Source of the DNA: an uncultured Verrucomicrobiales bacterium
GTDB taxonomy: Bacteria; Verrucomicrobiota; Verrucomicrobiia; Verrucomicrobiales; DEV007
Assembly: GCA_938082635.1 (NCBI GenBank)
Contig: CALLLI010000303.1
Coordinates: 1 to 37,900, forward strand
Direction: 5' to 3'
Length of the DNA: 37,900 nucleotides
In this document: piece by piece, positions 1-6,654 of the stretch
Position numbering within the stretch: the stretch's first letter is position 1
How the letters are laid out: the number at the start of each line of letters is the position of its first letter
Notes under the pieces: model-generated
The model's database searches: none
What the model was told of the DNA's origin: nothing
What the model saw: only the letters and a program-made list of their open reading frames with translations
Position numbers and translations under genes: made by a program

Positions 1-305
1 ATGCGCGGACGTCCTTGCTCCAAATGGAGAGAACAAACGTCTGTCTTTGGCAAATCCGCGAACGCATCGAAGCTGGGGCAAAGTTGCTCGAAGTAGCGGC
101 TATCCGCATCGCGTATGGCCTTCTTCTTCAGGCCGTGGATATCAAGATCGCGATCAACTTCAGAAACAAGCTCCGGGAATTGATAGGTGATTTCGATGGC
201 CTGGTTAACGAAACTGTTGAGTTCTGACGAGAGTTCCGCCTCAAAAAGCAGTTCTTGCCGAACAGAGTGATCGGATTCTGTTGGTGGTAATATTCTAAAA
301 GTCAA
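1..305 (-). CDS. Partial hypothetical protein, 3' end beyond window
   Basis: The minus strand is open from position 305 to the left edge (about 101 codons) and reads like a soluble, helical, charged protein (for example ELSSELNSFVNQAIEI and KKKAIRDADSRYFEQL). No ATG occurs in this frame after the upstream in-frame stop; the only usable start is a TTG at 305-303, with no convincing ribosome binding site. I do not recognise the family. The plus-strand reading of the same stretch looks like a shadow. The frame may be a genuine gene with a weak start, or the tail of a decayed gene, which would fit the other gene remnants in this window. Confidence 0.4.
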   Translation of the reverse strand, partial: MTFRILPPTESDHSVRQELLFEAELSSELNSFVNQAIEITYQFPELVSEVDRDLDIHGLKKKAIRDADSRYFEQLCPSFDAFADLPKTDVCSLHLEQGRPR

Positions 306-378
306 CGGGTTACGTTAGCAAAAGACTAACAGGACGCTATCTGATTCTTCAAAAAAATGGGTTTCGGCGAAGGTCCAG

Positions 379-465
379 CTATACTACCTTCAATCGCACG
401 GGCTGTTTCTGCGGGTCACTCAGCAGAATAACCTCCACCGCTCTCTGGGCGTCGAGATAGGTCAT
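379..465 (-). pseudogene. 28-codon remnant resembling a Gfo/Idh/MocA C-terminus
   Basis: A 28-residue reading frame starts at an ATG that overlaps the TGA of the upstream lyase gene (ATGA overlap) and ends at a TAG at 379-381. After the first few residues its sequence (DAQRAVEVILLSDPQ, then QPVRLKVV) resembles the extreme C-terminus of Gfo/Idh/MocA-family oxidoreductases, which commonly end in a helix of the type DAxRAVEVxLAA followed by a short xxPVxL strand. I infer that a full oxidoreductase gene once followed the lyase in this operon and lost its interior, so that the start codon now joins the last few residues. It is too short for a firm family call and could also be a small translated peptide. 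Confidence 0.4.
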
Positions 466-1373
466 GAAGTAATGTTGAGTTGCTGGAGCCGTTTCTCGAC
501 GAGCTGGCGCTCACTATCATTGAATCGATGAAACGGCGCAGCCATGAAGTCGTCACATACGCCCAGCACAGAAAGGGCGCACTTGAGACCCTTAATAATG
601 GCGGAGCTGTGTTGGCCGACGCTGTAGATTGCGCTGCTAAAGGCCATGACCTGTGCACTGAGTTCACGAGAACGAGCGAGATCACCTGACTTGGCAGCAT
701 TGTAGAGATCGACATAGAGTCGCGGGTGAATGTTGGCACCGCCGTTGATCCCGCCGTGCCCACCTAGCAACACCACCTCAGCGAGCAACTCCTCAGGTCC
801 TACCAAGAGCGACCAATCTGGGCGCCGCTCAGCAGCAAGGTATTGCATCTTGCGGAAATAGACGAGGTCGCCAGAGCTGTCTTTCAAACCGACAATCGCT
901 GGCTGATCGAGTGCCCAGGTGACCGTGTCAGCGCCAAACGAGACTTTCGTCATGGATGGCATGTTGTAGAGCATCAGAGGCAATGGCAGCTCGGGTAGCA
1001 GCTGCTCAATATACTCGCGTAGCTCCGGTTGACCGGCGGGAAAGTAGAATGGGGCCGAAGTGACCGCTGCGGCAGCGCCTTGCTCCGCAGCGTATTGAGC
1101 AAGCGCAGCGGATTCGATGAGCGACGTATCCGTGATACCAATCAAGACGGGCACGCGTCCAGCAACCGCGGCACAGGTCCGTTCGATGACCTCACGGCGC
1201 AGCCGAAGGCTCAGGCTAGGGGCTTCGCCACTCGTGCCGAGTGCGAAGATACCATGAATACCACCTACTATCATACGCTCAATGAGCCGTTCCAGCCCAG
1301 CGACGTCGAGTGTATCCCGCCCAATAAGCGGAGTGATCATAGGAGGGATAATGCCTTGGTAGCTTGGAGTCAT
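462..1373 (-). CDS. DapA/NanA-family aldolase (dihydrodipicolinate synthase/N-acetylneuraminate lyase family)
   Basis: The 303-residue product has the full length of the class I DapA/NanA TIM-barrel family. Visible landmarks are GTSGE at residues 46-50 (the pyruvate-carboxylate binding loop, usually GTTGE), Tyr136 in YNMP, and the Schiff-base lysine Lys164 in GLKDSSGD. Family members cleave or form 2-keto acids using pyruvate; the exact substrate cannot be read from the sequence. The gene overlaps the upstream symporter by 4 bp (ATGA), and the sialidase lies further upstream, so cleavage of N-acetylneuraminate or a related keto-sugar acid to pyruvate plus an amino sugar is the most natural role. 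It is cytoplasmic and probably translationally coupled to the transporter. Confidence 0.88.
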   Translation of the reverse strand: MTPSYQGIIPPMITPLIGRDTLDVAGLERLIERMIVGGIHGIFALGTSGEAPSLSLRLRREVIERTCAAVAGRVPVLIGITDTSLIESAALAQYAAEQGAAAAVTSAPFYFPAGQPELREYIEQLLPELPLPLMLYNMPSMTKVSFGADTVTWALDQPAIVGLKDSSGDLVYFRKMQYLAAERRPDWSLLVGPEELLAEVVLLGGHGGINGGANIHPRLYVDLYNAAKSGDLARSRELSAQVMAFSSAIYSVGQHSSAIIKGLKCALSVLGVCDDFMAAPFHRFNDSERQLVEKRLQQLNITS

Positions 1374-2854
1374 GATTGTTTGGGAACGACCTTGCTGACT
1401 AGCAGACCCGCCAAGAAGATAGTAAGGGTGCCGACCACGATGGTGAGATTACCATGCAACGCAGGCTTGAGGTTCTCTGGAACCCACGACGCACTCAGCC
1501 AGAAGATGACAATCACTCCAAGAAGGACGCCGGTAACGGCGGCGACATTTCCTGCTTTACGGACGATGATCCCTAGCAGAAACAGGCCTAACATCCCCCC
1601 CGCGAACATGCCGGAAAGTTGCCACCAGATATCGAGGATATTCTTCGCATTGCCAGTCAACAGCAAGGCTGTGCCCGTTCCGAGAACTCCCCAAGCGATG
1701 GTCGCGCCGCGTAAGACCTTCATCGATTCGGCTTCACTGACTTCACGACCACGCCTGATCAAACGGGTCCACAGATCTTTGAGCGTGATGGTAGCCGAGC
1801 TGTTCAAGCTGGTATCGATAGTGCTCATCGCGGCTGCGGCAAGCGCGGCAAGGATCAGCCCGCCGAGCCCAGCAGGAAGATGGTTGGCCATGAAATGCGG
1901 CAGGATCGAATCCTCGAACTTTCGATCACCAGCCATTGCCTGAATAGCAGCGACCTCTTCGGGCATCGATTGGTAGAAACCAAATAACAACGACCCAATG
2001 AGGAAGAACAGTATTGACACGGGCACATACAAAATCGCTCCAATCCAGAGCGCGCGCTTTGCGGCAGCCTCGCTCTGTGCAGTGTGATAACGTTGGATGT
2101 AGTTTTGATCGATGCCGAAGTTAGTTAGGTTGATGAACAACCCGTAGATCAACACGACCCAGACCGTCGACGTGGTCAAATCAGCGACGTTCCAGCTACC
2201 GAACGACAACTTGTCGTTGTCGAACGCAATGGCGAAAGCACCCGAAGCACCCTCGGGGTGTTTTAGCAGAAGAGTGCCAATCACGAGTAAGGCACCGAGT
2301 GTTAAGACGACGGATTGGATCGCGTCCGTCCAGATCACGGCTTCAATGCCCCCAATCAGCGTGTAAGCCGTGACTAACACTCCAGCCACAAAAATAATCG
2401 TAGCCAGATTCCATCCAGTAACTTGTTGCAAACCGATCGCAACGCCAAGCATGATCGTTGCCGTGCGTGCCACCTGAGTGAGGAGATAGCAAATCACCGC
2501 ATAGATTCTCGCCCAGACACCGAAGCGTTTCTCCAGGTGCTCGTAGGCTGAGATCTCGCCACTATCGCGATAGAATTTCACAAAGTAGCGCGTCGCAATG
2601 ACAATCGCGATTGGGATAGAAAGCGAGAAGACGAAGGCGTTCCAGTTGCCCGCGTAGGCTTTTCCGGGCACACCGATGAAGGTGTTCGACGACAAGTAGG
2701 TGCCAAACAAGCTAAGCCCAATGACCCAGCCAGGCAGCCGACCGCCCGCCTTCATGAAGCCATCTGACGTGCTACTCCGCCTGGCAAACCAGAAGCCGGC
2801 ACCGACAACAATGGCGATGTAGACTACGAGAACAATGATATCGGCGGTCTTCAT
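1370..2854 (-). CDS. Sodium:solute symporter (SSS family), likely sialic-acid/keto-sugar uptake
   Basis: The product is 494 residues with about 13 hydrophobic segments. The N-terminus (DIIVLVVYIAIVVGAGFW), a first loop ending in GWVIGLSLFGTYLSSNTFIG and the GGIEAVIWTDAIQ motif are typical of SSS-family sodium symporters, which include bacterial sialic-acid transporters. The start is the ATG at 2854, preceded by GAGGAGG about 10 bases upstream. That same stretch lies in a 35-bp direct repeat shared with the end of the sialidase gene. It overlaps the downstream lyase by 4 bp. The arrangement sialidase, symporter, lyase supports import of the released sugar acid, although the substrate is inferred from context only. 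Confidence 0.9.
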   Translation of the reverse strand: MKTADIIVLVVYIAIVVGAGFWFARRSSTSDGFMKAGGRLPGWVIGLSLFGTYLSSNTFIGVPGKAYAGNWNAFVFSLSIPIAIVIATRYFVKFYRDSGEISAYEHLEKRFGVWARIYAVICYLLTQVARTATIMLGVAIGLQQVTGWNLATIIFVAGVLVTAYTLIGGIEAVIWTDAIQSVVLTLGALLVIGTLLLKHPEGASGAFAIAFDNDKLSFGSWNVADLTTSTVWVVLIYGLFINLTNFGIDQNYIQRYHTAQSEAAAKRALWIGAILYVPVSILFFLIGSLLFGFYQSMPEEVAAIQAMAGDRKFEDSILPHFMANHLPAGLGGLILAALAAAAMSTIDTSLNSSATITLKDLWTRLIRRGREVSEAESMKVLRGATIAWGVLGTGTALLLTGNAKNILDIWWQLSGMFAGGMLGLFLLGIIVRKAGNVAAVTGVLLGVIVIFWLSASWVPENLKPALHGNLTIVVGTLTIFLAGLLVSKVVPKQS

Positions 2855-2875
2855 TCAGGCCATGCCTCCTCATTA
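2841..2875. repeat. 35-bp direct repeat, copy A (symporter-start side of the scar)
   Basis: This copy matches 3691-3725 at 33 of 35 positions (differences at 2843 and 2865). On the minus strand it encodes the sialidase-type ending NEEAWPE, the stop TGA and the overlapping ATG of the symporter. Together with copy B it brackets 815 bp of foreign-looking, decayed sequence. Confidence 0.85.
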
Positions 2876-2976
2876 ATGCCCACCATCTCCGCGATGCGAT
2901 CCAAAATCTTTAGACTCTCGTGTTGAGGTGGGCGCAGGCTCATCCGTTGGCTGATCGATTTCACGTGTTCGTTCAT
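2851..2976 (-). pseudogene. N-terminal fragment of a type III restriction-like (Res) DEAD/DEAH helicase
   Basis: A 41-codon frame starts with an ATG overlapping the TGA of the DUF1016-like remnant (ATGA). Its first 34 residues (MNEHVKSISQRMSLRPPQ, then ESLKILDRIAEMV) resemble the start of DEAD/DEAH helicases of the type III restriction endonuclease (Res) kind, which typically open with a segment like RLSLRPPQxxSLEIL. The similarity then stops and the frame runs into the duplicated sialidase tail NEEAWPE and a stop. Full proteins of this kind are about 900 residues or more, so this is a remnant. The family call rests on memory of the conserved N-terminus. Confidence 0.6.
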
Positions 2977-3506
2977 AATTCGTTAGGCGGTTCACTGCCG
3001 ATGCCGAGTCGGCGGGCTTCCGCATTGAGGAAGCGTTGCAGTTCTTCGGCTTCTGGCAGGGCCGTTTGGTAGCGAGATACAAAGAGATTCTCGTCGATCC
3101 CGCCGAGGGCATACTTGGCCAAGGAGTCATCGCGATCCGTACAGAGCACCAAGCCGATTGGATCCTGATCGCCTGGCGTGGTGACTGGAGAGGAATCTAA
3201 TTCGCCAGACACTGTCTGGCGTTTCAGTGGCTCTATTGATTCGAAAAGATGCGACACTGTCGCGCTTTTTAAGTCCGTGAGGGAATCCTTCTCGTATAGG
3301 AGGCATCTCGGAGGCGGTAAGACATTGCCACACAATAGATTAGAGGATTGTGAAGACACTGTCTGCGCAATTCGCTGATAAGAGAGGAAGAACTTTCGGC
3401 AGGCATCGAAGAGCCAGTTGCGGGTGTTGAGACCCACGTTGGCGGCACGGCGGGTGAGCGTGGAGTCGATCTCTTGGACGCTGGTGATGTGGTGGCTGAA
3501 ATCCAT
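2973..3506 (-). pseudogene. Internally deleted DUF1016/YhcG-like PDDEXK nuclease
   Basis: The 177-codon frame keeps recognisable pieces of the DUF1016 (YhcG) family in the right order. First is an N-terminal piece ending in NTRNWLF. Next is RKFFLSYQRIAQTVSSQS from the mid-N-terminal region. After that comes a low-homology stretch with repeated TVS motifs. Last is the C-terminal GDQDPIGLVLCTDRDD, then KYALGGIDENLFVSRYQ and LPEAEELQRFLN. Family members are usually about 330-370 residues. The LSWSHYV-type helices and most of the PD-(D/E)XK core between the last two pieces are absent, so nuclease activity is unlikely. The frame stays open across both apparent deletions. Many DUF1016 genes sit in restriction-modification islands, which fits the helicase fragments on either side. 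The start ATG (3506) lies three bases after the stop of the upstream SNF2-like remnant. Confidence 0.7.
3203..3364. repeat. Three palindromes with core GACACTGTC inside the DUF1016 remnant
   Basis: Three odd-length perfect inverted repeats share the core GACACTGTC. They are cgccagacactgtctggcg at 3203-3221 (9-bp arms), gcgacactgtcgc at 3251-3263 (6-bp arms) and agacactgtct at 3354-3364 (5-bp arms). Read on the minus strand in frame they encode QTVSG, ATVSH and QTVSS, that is a repeated Thr-Val-Ser. They fall in the part of the protein that is variable in the DUF1016 family. Confidence 0.8.
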
Positions 3507-3508
3507 GG

Positions 3509-3626
3509 CTAGAGGTCCATATCAGATTGCTCCTGATCGCGGGCAGCTTGGGGGAGATTGGCTATCGGCGGGACAGCGCTTGGTCAGCTCGTGCGCGTAG
3601 TAATTGGCGTGGAAGGGAGTGCTCAC
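3509..3626 (-). pseudogene. Collapsed SNF2-type helicase: N-terminus joined out of frame to C-terminus
   Basis: From a GTG at 3626 the minus strand reads VSTPFHANYYAHELTKRCPA, which resembles the conserved N-terminus of large SNF2/DEAD-box helicases found in restriction-modification-like defence operons (pattern TPHxAKYxAxELTRRCPSDS). About 18 residues in, the similarity ends. A second frame over the next bases reads ANLPQAARDQEQSDMDL and stops at a TAG (3509-3511), three bases before the DUF1016-like ATG; this looks like a natural C-terminus. I infer that roughly 900-1000 codons were lost between the two ends, with a frame change at the junction. The reading frame of the N-terminal piece itself stops at 3522-3524. 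Confidence 0.55.
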
Positions 3627-3690
3627 TCCATGCTATCCTAGCAACTATGACAGAAGGGTAAACCCTCATTTCGCGTGCGCGAGAAAGTCA

Positions 3691-3725
3691 TCAGCGGTCT
3701 TCATTCAGGCCATGTCTCCTCATTC
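3691..3725. repeat. 35-bp direct repeat, copy B (sialidase-stop side of the scar)
   Basis: This copy contains the true end of the sialidase gene (NEETWPE, TGA at 3701-3703) and an overlapping ATG that begins a dead copy of the symporter start (MKTAD, then divergence and a stop within 12 codons). It differs from copy A at two positions. Copy spacing is 850 bp. Confidence 0.85.
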
Positions 3726-6625
3726 AAACGTTCGCCGCCTTCTAGCCTAGTCGGGTCGATCACCACGTGACGCACTTGCTCACGGTTCCAGGTGTAGGTC
3801 ATGTGCACGCGTCCGTCCTTCGACTGAATCATGGCCGGATAAGAGAACTCCCCTTCCTGCGCTTTCTCGATCAATGCGGCGGTTCGCCAAGCGTTGCCAT
3901 CATCACTGATCGCGAGATGTATGGCATGCCGTTTCCCCCACCCTTCCTTGCGAGCCGGGCCGAGGTGGTTGTAGAGCAGCAAGTGACGACCATCATGCAA
4001 TGTCAGACCTTCGACCCCCGAATTATTGTTCGGCAAACCAGCTTTCTCTAGCGGACTCCACGTCTCACCGCCGTCCGTTGATTCCGTCTCGACAATGACG
4101 CCGTGCTTCGAGCGGCAGAGCGCCTGGAGGCGCCCATTGCCATGTGTTAGCAAGGTCGGCTGGATGACTTGGAAGGGTTGTTCTTTCGTCTCGAAACGTG
4201 ACCATTCACCCGTGGTGCTCAGTTTCTCGAAATGGAAACGCCAGTCATCGCCGCGCTCCGTGGAGGAAGGACAAAGCAAGGACCCGTCCGGCAGCCGCAA
4301 GGGTTTGGAACGCACGGGACCATCGATGCCTTCGGGCAAACGCCGTTGATCACGGAACGAACGCCCGCGATCATAGCTGACGACCATTTCGCCCCACCAT
4401 TCCTGAGGGTTGGGCCCGACTTTGAAAAACAATTTCAGCGGCCCGTCTCCCGGCTCTTGAGAGAGCACCGGGTTCCAGCAGGGGTAGCGAAGGCCATGGT
4501 GCTGAATCCCATCGGCCCAACGACGCGGATTCGACCAACCGCTGCCGTCGTGGTAGCTCGACCAGATCTCAACATCCGGATTCTTCTCCTCGGTGCCGCC
4601 AAACCAAGCGGCGACGAGGCCGCGTGAGGTCTCTGCGAGAGTCGACGCGTGACATTCTTTATGCGGCACCTTGGTGAAGATGAAGCCCTCACTGACAAGA
4701 CCAGGGAACCGCATCTCTGTGGACTTCGGCTCACGTGCCTGGAGTTGCTCGGCGGGGAAGGTCACGCAGTCTTCATGCTTGATGAAGTAGAGACGACCAT
4801 TCTCCGAGCCGACGACGAGATCGGGCTTGCCATTGCCGTCGAAGTCACAAACAGCAGGACTGCTCGTATGGCCAGCCACGTTGCGCTTCGCGAGATTGCC
4901 AATCTCCTTCAGAATCACCTTACCGGCGCCAGCGTCCTGACAGTTGCGCCACCAGGTCGCATTCTCGGAGTTGGTGAGAAGGTCAAGTCGACCATCACCA
5001 TCCCAATCAACCACAGCCAGCTTCACCCGACCCGAGCTGCCGGCGGTCCTAGTGTTCAAACGGATCGGCGAGAGATCCTCATCGAGGAAGATGCGAGTCT
5101 CCTCACGCGCGCGGCTCTGGCAGGTGAGGTAGCCATCTTGATCGAGGATGACGAGATCGAGTTGGCCGTCGGCATCAAAGTCGGTCGCCAGCGGCGTAGT
5201 GCGCCACTGGGTTTGCAGGTTCTCGGCGAGCGTTTGCCACCAATAGAAGGCAGGCGGAGCTTCTTCCTTCCAGAATGGTAGAGGCTGCTGAGTGAGGCCC
5301 TTCTCCGTGTTTCTCAGCAACTGAAGCTTGGGCCAGATCGAGTTGACCACGATGTCATCGCGACCATCGGCATCCCAATCCGCCACGGACAAAGTGGTGT
5401 AGCCCCACTTCGCTTCGGCAGGTCCTTGAATAGAGCCGTTAGGGCCGGCTAGGATGCGGAACGTCTCGCCATCGGCTTCTAACAACTCTGGGGCCGACCA
5501 CTTCGTTCCCTTGCCGTCGAGGTTGGCGAACACGGCGATGTTGCCCGCAGTATTGCCACACACAATGTCCTCATCACCGTCCTTGTCCCAGTCGTGTGCG
5601 AAAGGCGTGGCAAGCGCGCCGAACTTCAACTCGTCGGCTTGTTCTTGGAAATAGACAGGCTGTTTGAATGTGGGGAGTTTGACATCTTCGTCAGACACGT
5701 TCTCAACGAGCGCCACACGACCATCCTCGTCGCCCACAATGAGATCCATGTCCCCATCGCTATCCCAATCGATCGCCGTCGGCGTGATCATTTGCAGATG
5801 CATCGTTAGTGGCTCGCCATCGGCACCGTCAAGCTTCACACCAGCCGCGTAGTTAGGCTCAGTGCGTGTGCCGATGTTCTTAAAGTAGGTGAAACCATCA
5901 AGGAATTCGCCACAGAGCAAGTCGAGATCGCCATCGCGATCGAAATCGGCGAAGTTCGGACTCGGCCAGCCATAGACGTCGACCGGCCTCCCAGCCGCTT
6001 CGACTCTAACAGGCTCAGCGTAGCCATCCCCGTCCTTCTCGATCAGGTAGACCCAACCATGCAGCGGGCCATTGTGCCAGCGGCCTTGAGCATCATAGGC
6101 GTGGTCCCACTCGTAATCGCTCCAGTCACCAATTCCAGCAATGAGGTCCTGGTCGCCATCGCCTTCCCAATCGACATAGCGCCACATGTTCGCCCGAGTG
6201 CGCCCCTTAGGCTGATGCACGTTAGCTGTCGGATAAACTTTCTTCCTCTCGCCAAAGCCGTCCTTCTTGAAGTTGATGAACTCGTAGTTCTCCTGAAGCA
6301 CGCGCGGCTGGCCACTAACGTAGCTGACCTGCACATTGTGCCCAGACTTGCCGATGTAGACGCCGGGTTTGAACACCGGCCACTTGGCCGTTGGATCCTG
6401 GCTAGGATTCTCGAAGAAGTAGAAACCGTTGCTCGGTTTGTCAGGACAGGAGACGACAAGATCATAATCACCGTCGTCATCGTAATCCATAGGCAGAGGC
6501 CAAGCCCATAGACCCACGCCAAGGTCGACCACCAAGTCAGGGTCGTTATACTTCAGCGGTTGGAGTTTCCAATCGTCCGCGAAAACCACGATCGTGAAAA
6601 GAAATAGAGTAAGCAAGGTCCTCAT
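3701..6625 (-). CDS. FG-GAP/VCBS-repeat protein fused to a BNR-type sialidase domain
   Basis: The 974-residue product starts with a signal peptide (MRTLLTLFLFTIVVFADD). Residues about 20-620 carry many FG-GAP/VCBS-like repeats with the calcium-binding pattern DxDxDGDxDL (for example DYDDDGDYDLVV and DFDRDGDLDLL), typical of extracellular beta-propellers. Residues about 640-965 form a BNR-type sialidase-like domain, with Asp-box motifs such as STDGGETW and SYDRGRSF. The likely role is surface or periplasmic release of a terminal sugar acid from glycans. The symporter and NanA-family lyase downstream support sialic-acid use, but BNR domains of this group are not always sialidases and I cannot verify the catalytic arginine triad. 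The gene follows the DUF1501 gene by 29 bp. Its stop codon originally overlapped the symporter ATG, as the flanking repeat shows. Confidence 0.85.
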   Translation of the reverse strand: MRTLLTLFLFTIVVFADDWKLQPLKYNDPDLVVDLGVGLWAWPLPMDYDDDGDYDLVVSCPDKPSNGFYFFENPSQDPTAKWPVFKPGVYIGKSGHNVQVSYVSGQPRVLQENYEFINFKKDGFGERKKVYPTANVHQPKGRTRANMWRYVDWEGDGDQDLIAGIGDWSDYEWDHAYDAQGRWHNGPLHGWVYLIEKDGDGYAEPVRVEAAGRPVDVYGWPSPNFADFDRDGDLDLLCGEFLDGFTYFKNIGTRTEPNYAAGVKLDGADGEPLTMHLQMITPTAIDWDSDGDMDLIVGDEDGRVALVENVSDEDVKLPTFKQPVYFQEQADELKFGALATPFAHDWDKDGDEDIVCGNTAGNIAVFANLDGKGTKWSAPELLEADGETFRILAGPNGSIQGPAEAKWGYTTLSVADWDADGRDDIVVNSIWPKLQLLRNTEKGLTQQPLPFWKEEAPPAFYWWQTLAENLQTQWRTTPLATDFDADGQLDLVILDQDGYLTCQSRAREETRIFLDEDLSPIRLNTRTAGSSGRVKLAVVDWDGDGRLDLLTNSENATWWRNCQDAGAGKVILKEIGNLAKRNVAGHTSSPAVCDFDGNGKPDLVVGSENGRLYFIKHEDCVTFPAEQLQAREPKSTEMRFPGLVSEGFIFTKVPHKECHASTLAETSRGLVAAWFGGTEEKNPDVEIWSSYHDGSGWSNPRRWADGIQHHGLRYPCWNPVLSQEPGDGPLKLFFKVGPNPQEWWGEMVVSYDRGRSFRDQRRLPEGIDGPVRSKPLRLPDGSLLCPSSTERGDDWRFHFEKLSTTGEWSRFETKEQPFQVIQPTLLTHGNGRLQALCRSKHGVIVETESTDGGETWSPLEKAGLPNNNSGVEGLTLHDGRHLLLYNHLGPARKEGWGKRHAIHLAISDDGNAWRTAALIEKAQEGEFSYPAMIQSKDGRVHMTYTWNREQVRHVVIDPTRLEGGERLNEETWPE

Positions 6626-6654
6626 GAATACGAGTAGACTAAGGCTGTCACAGA

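Noticed and set aside
15-227. 70-codon plus-strand frame at the left edge
   Set aside because: The opposite strand in this stretch is open to the edge and more protein-like, so the plus-strand frame is probably its shadow.
2873-3130. 85-codon minus-strand frame overlapping the DUF1016 and Res remnants
   Set aside because: It is in a different frame from both recognisable remnants and its sequence resembles no protein; it is a shadow.
3203-3364. CRISPR-like array from the repeated GACACTGTC core
   Set aside because: Only three units of different length and uneven spacing, inside a reading frame; no conserved full-length repeats or spacers.
2841-3725. Insertion sequence between the direct repeats
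   Set aside because: No transposase and no terminal inverted repeats; the inside is made of defence-gene fragments.
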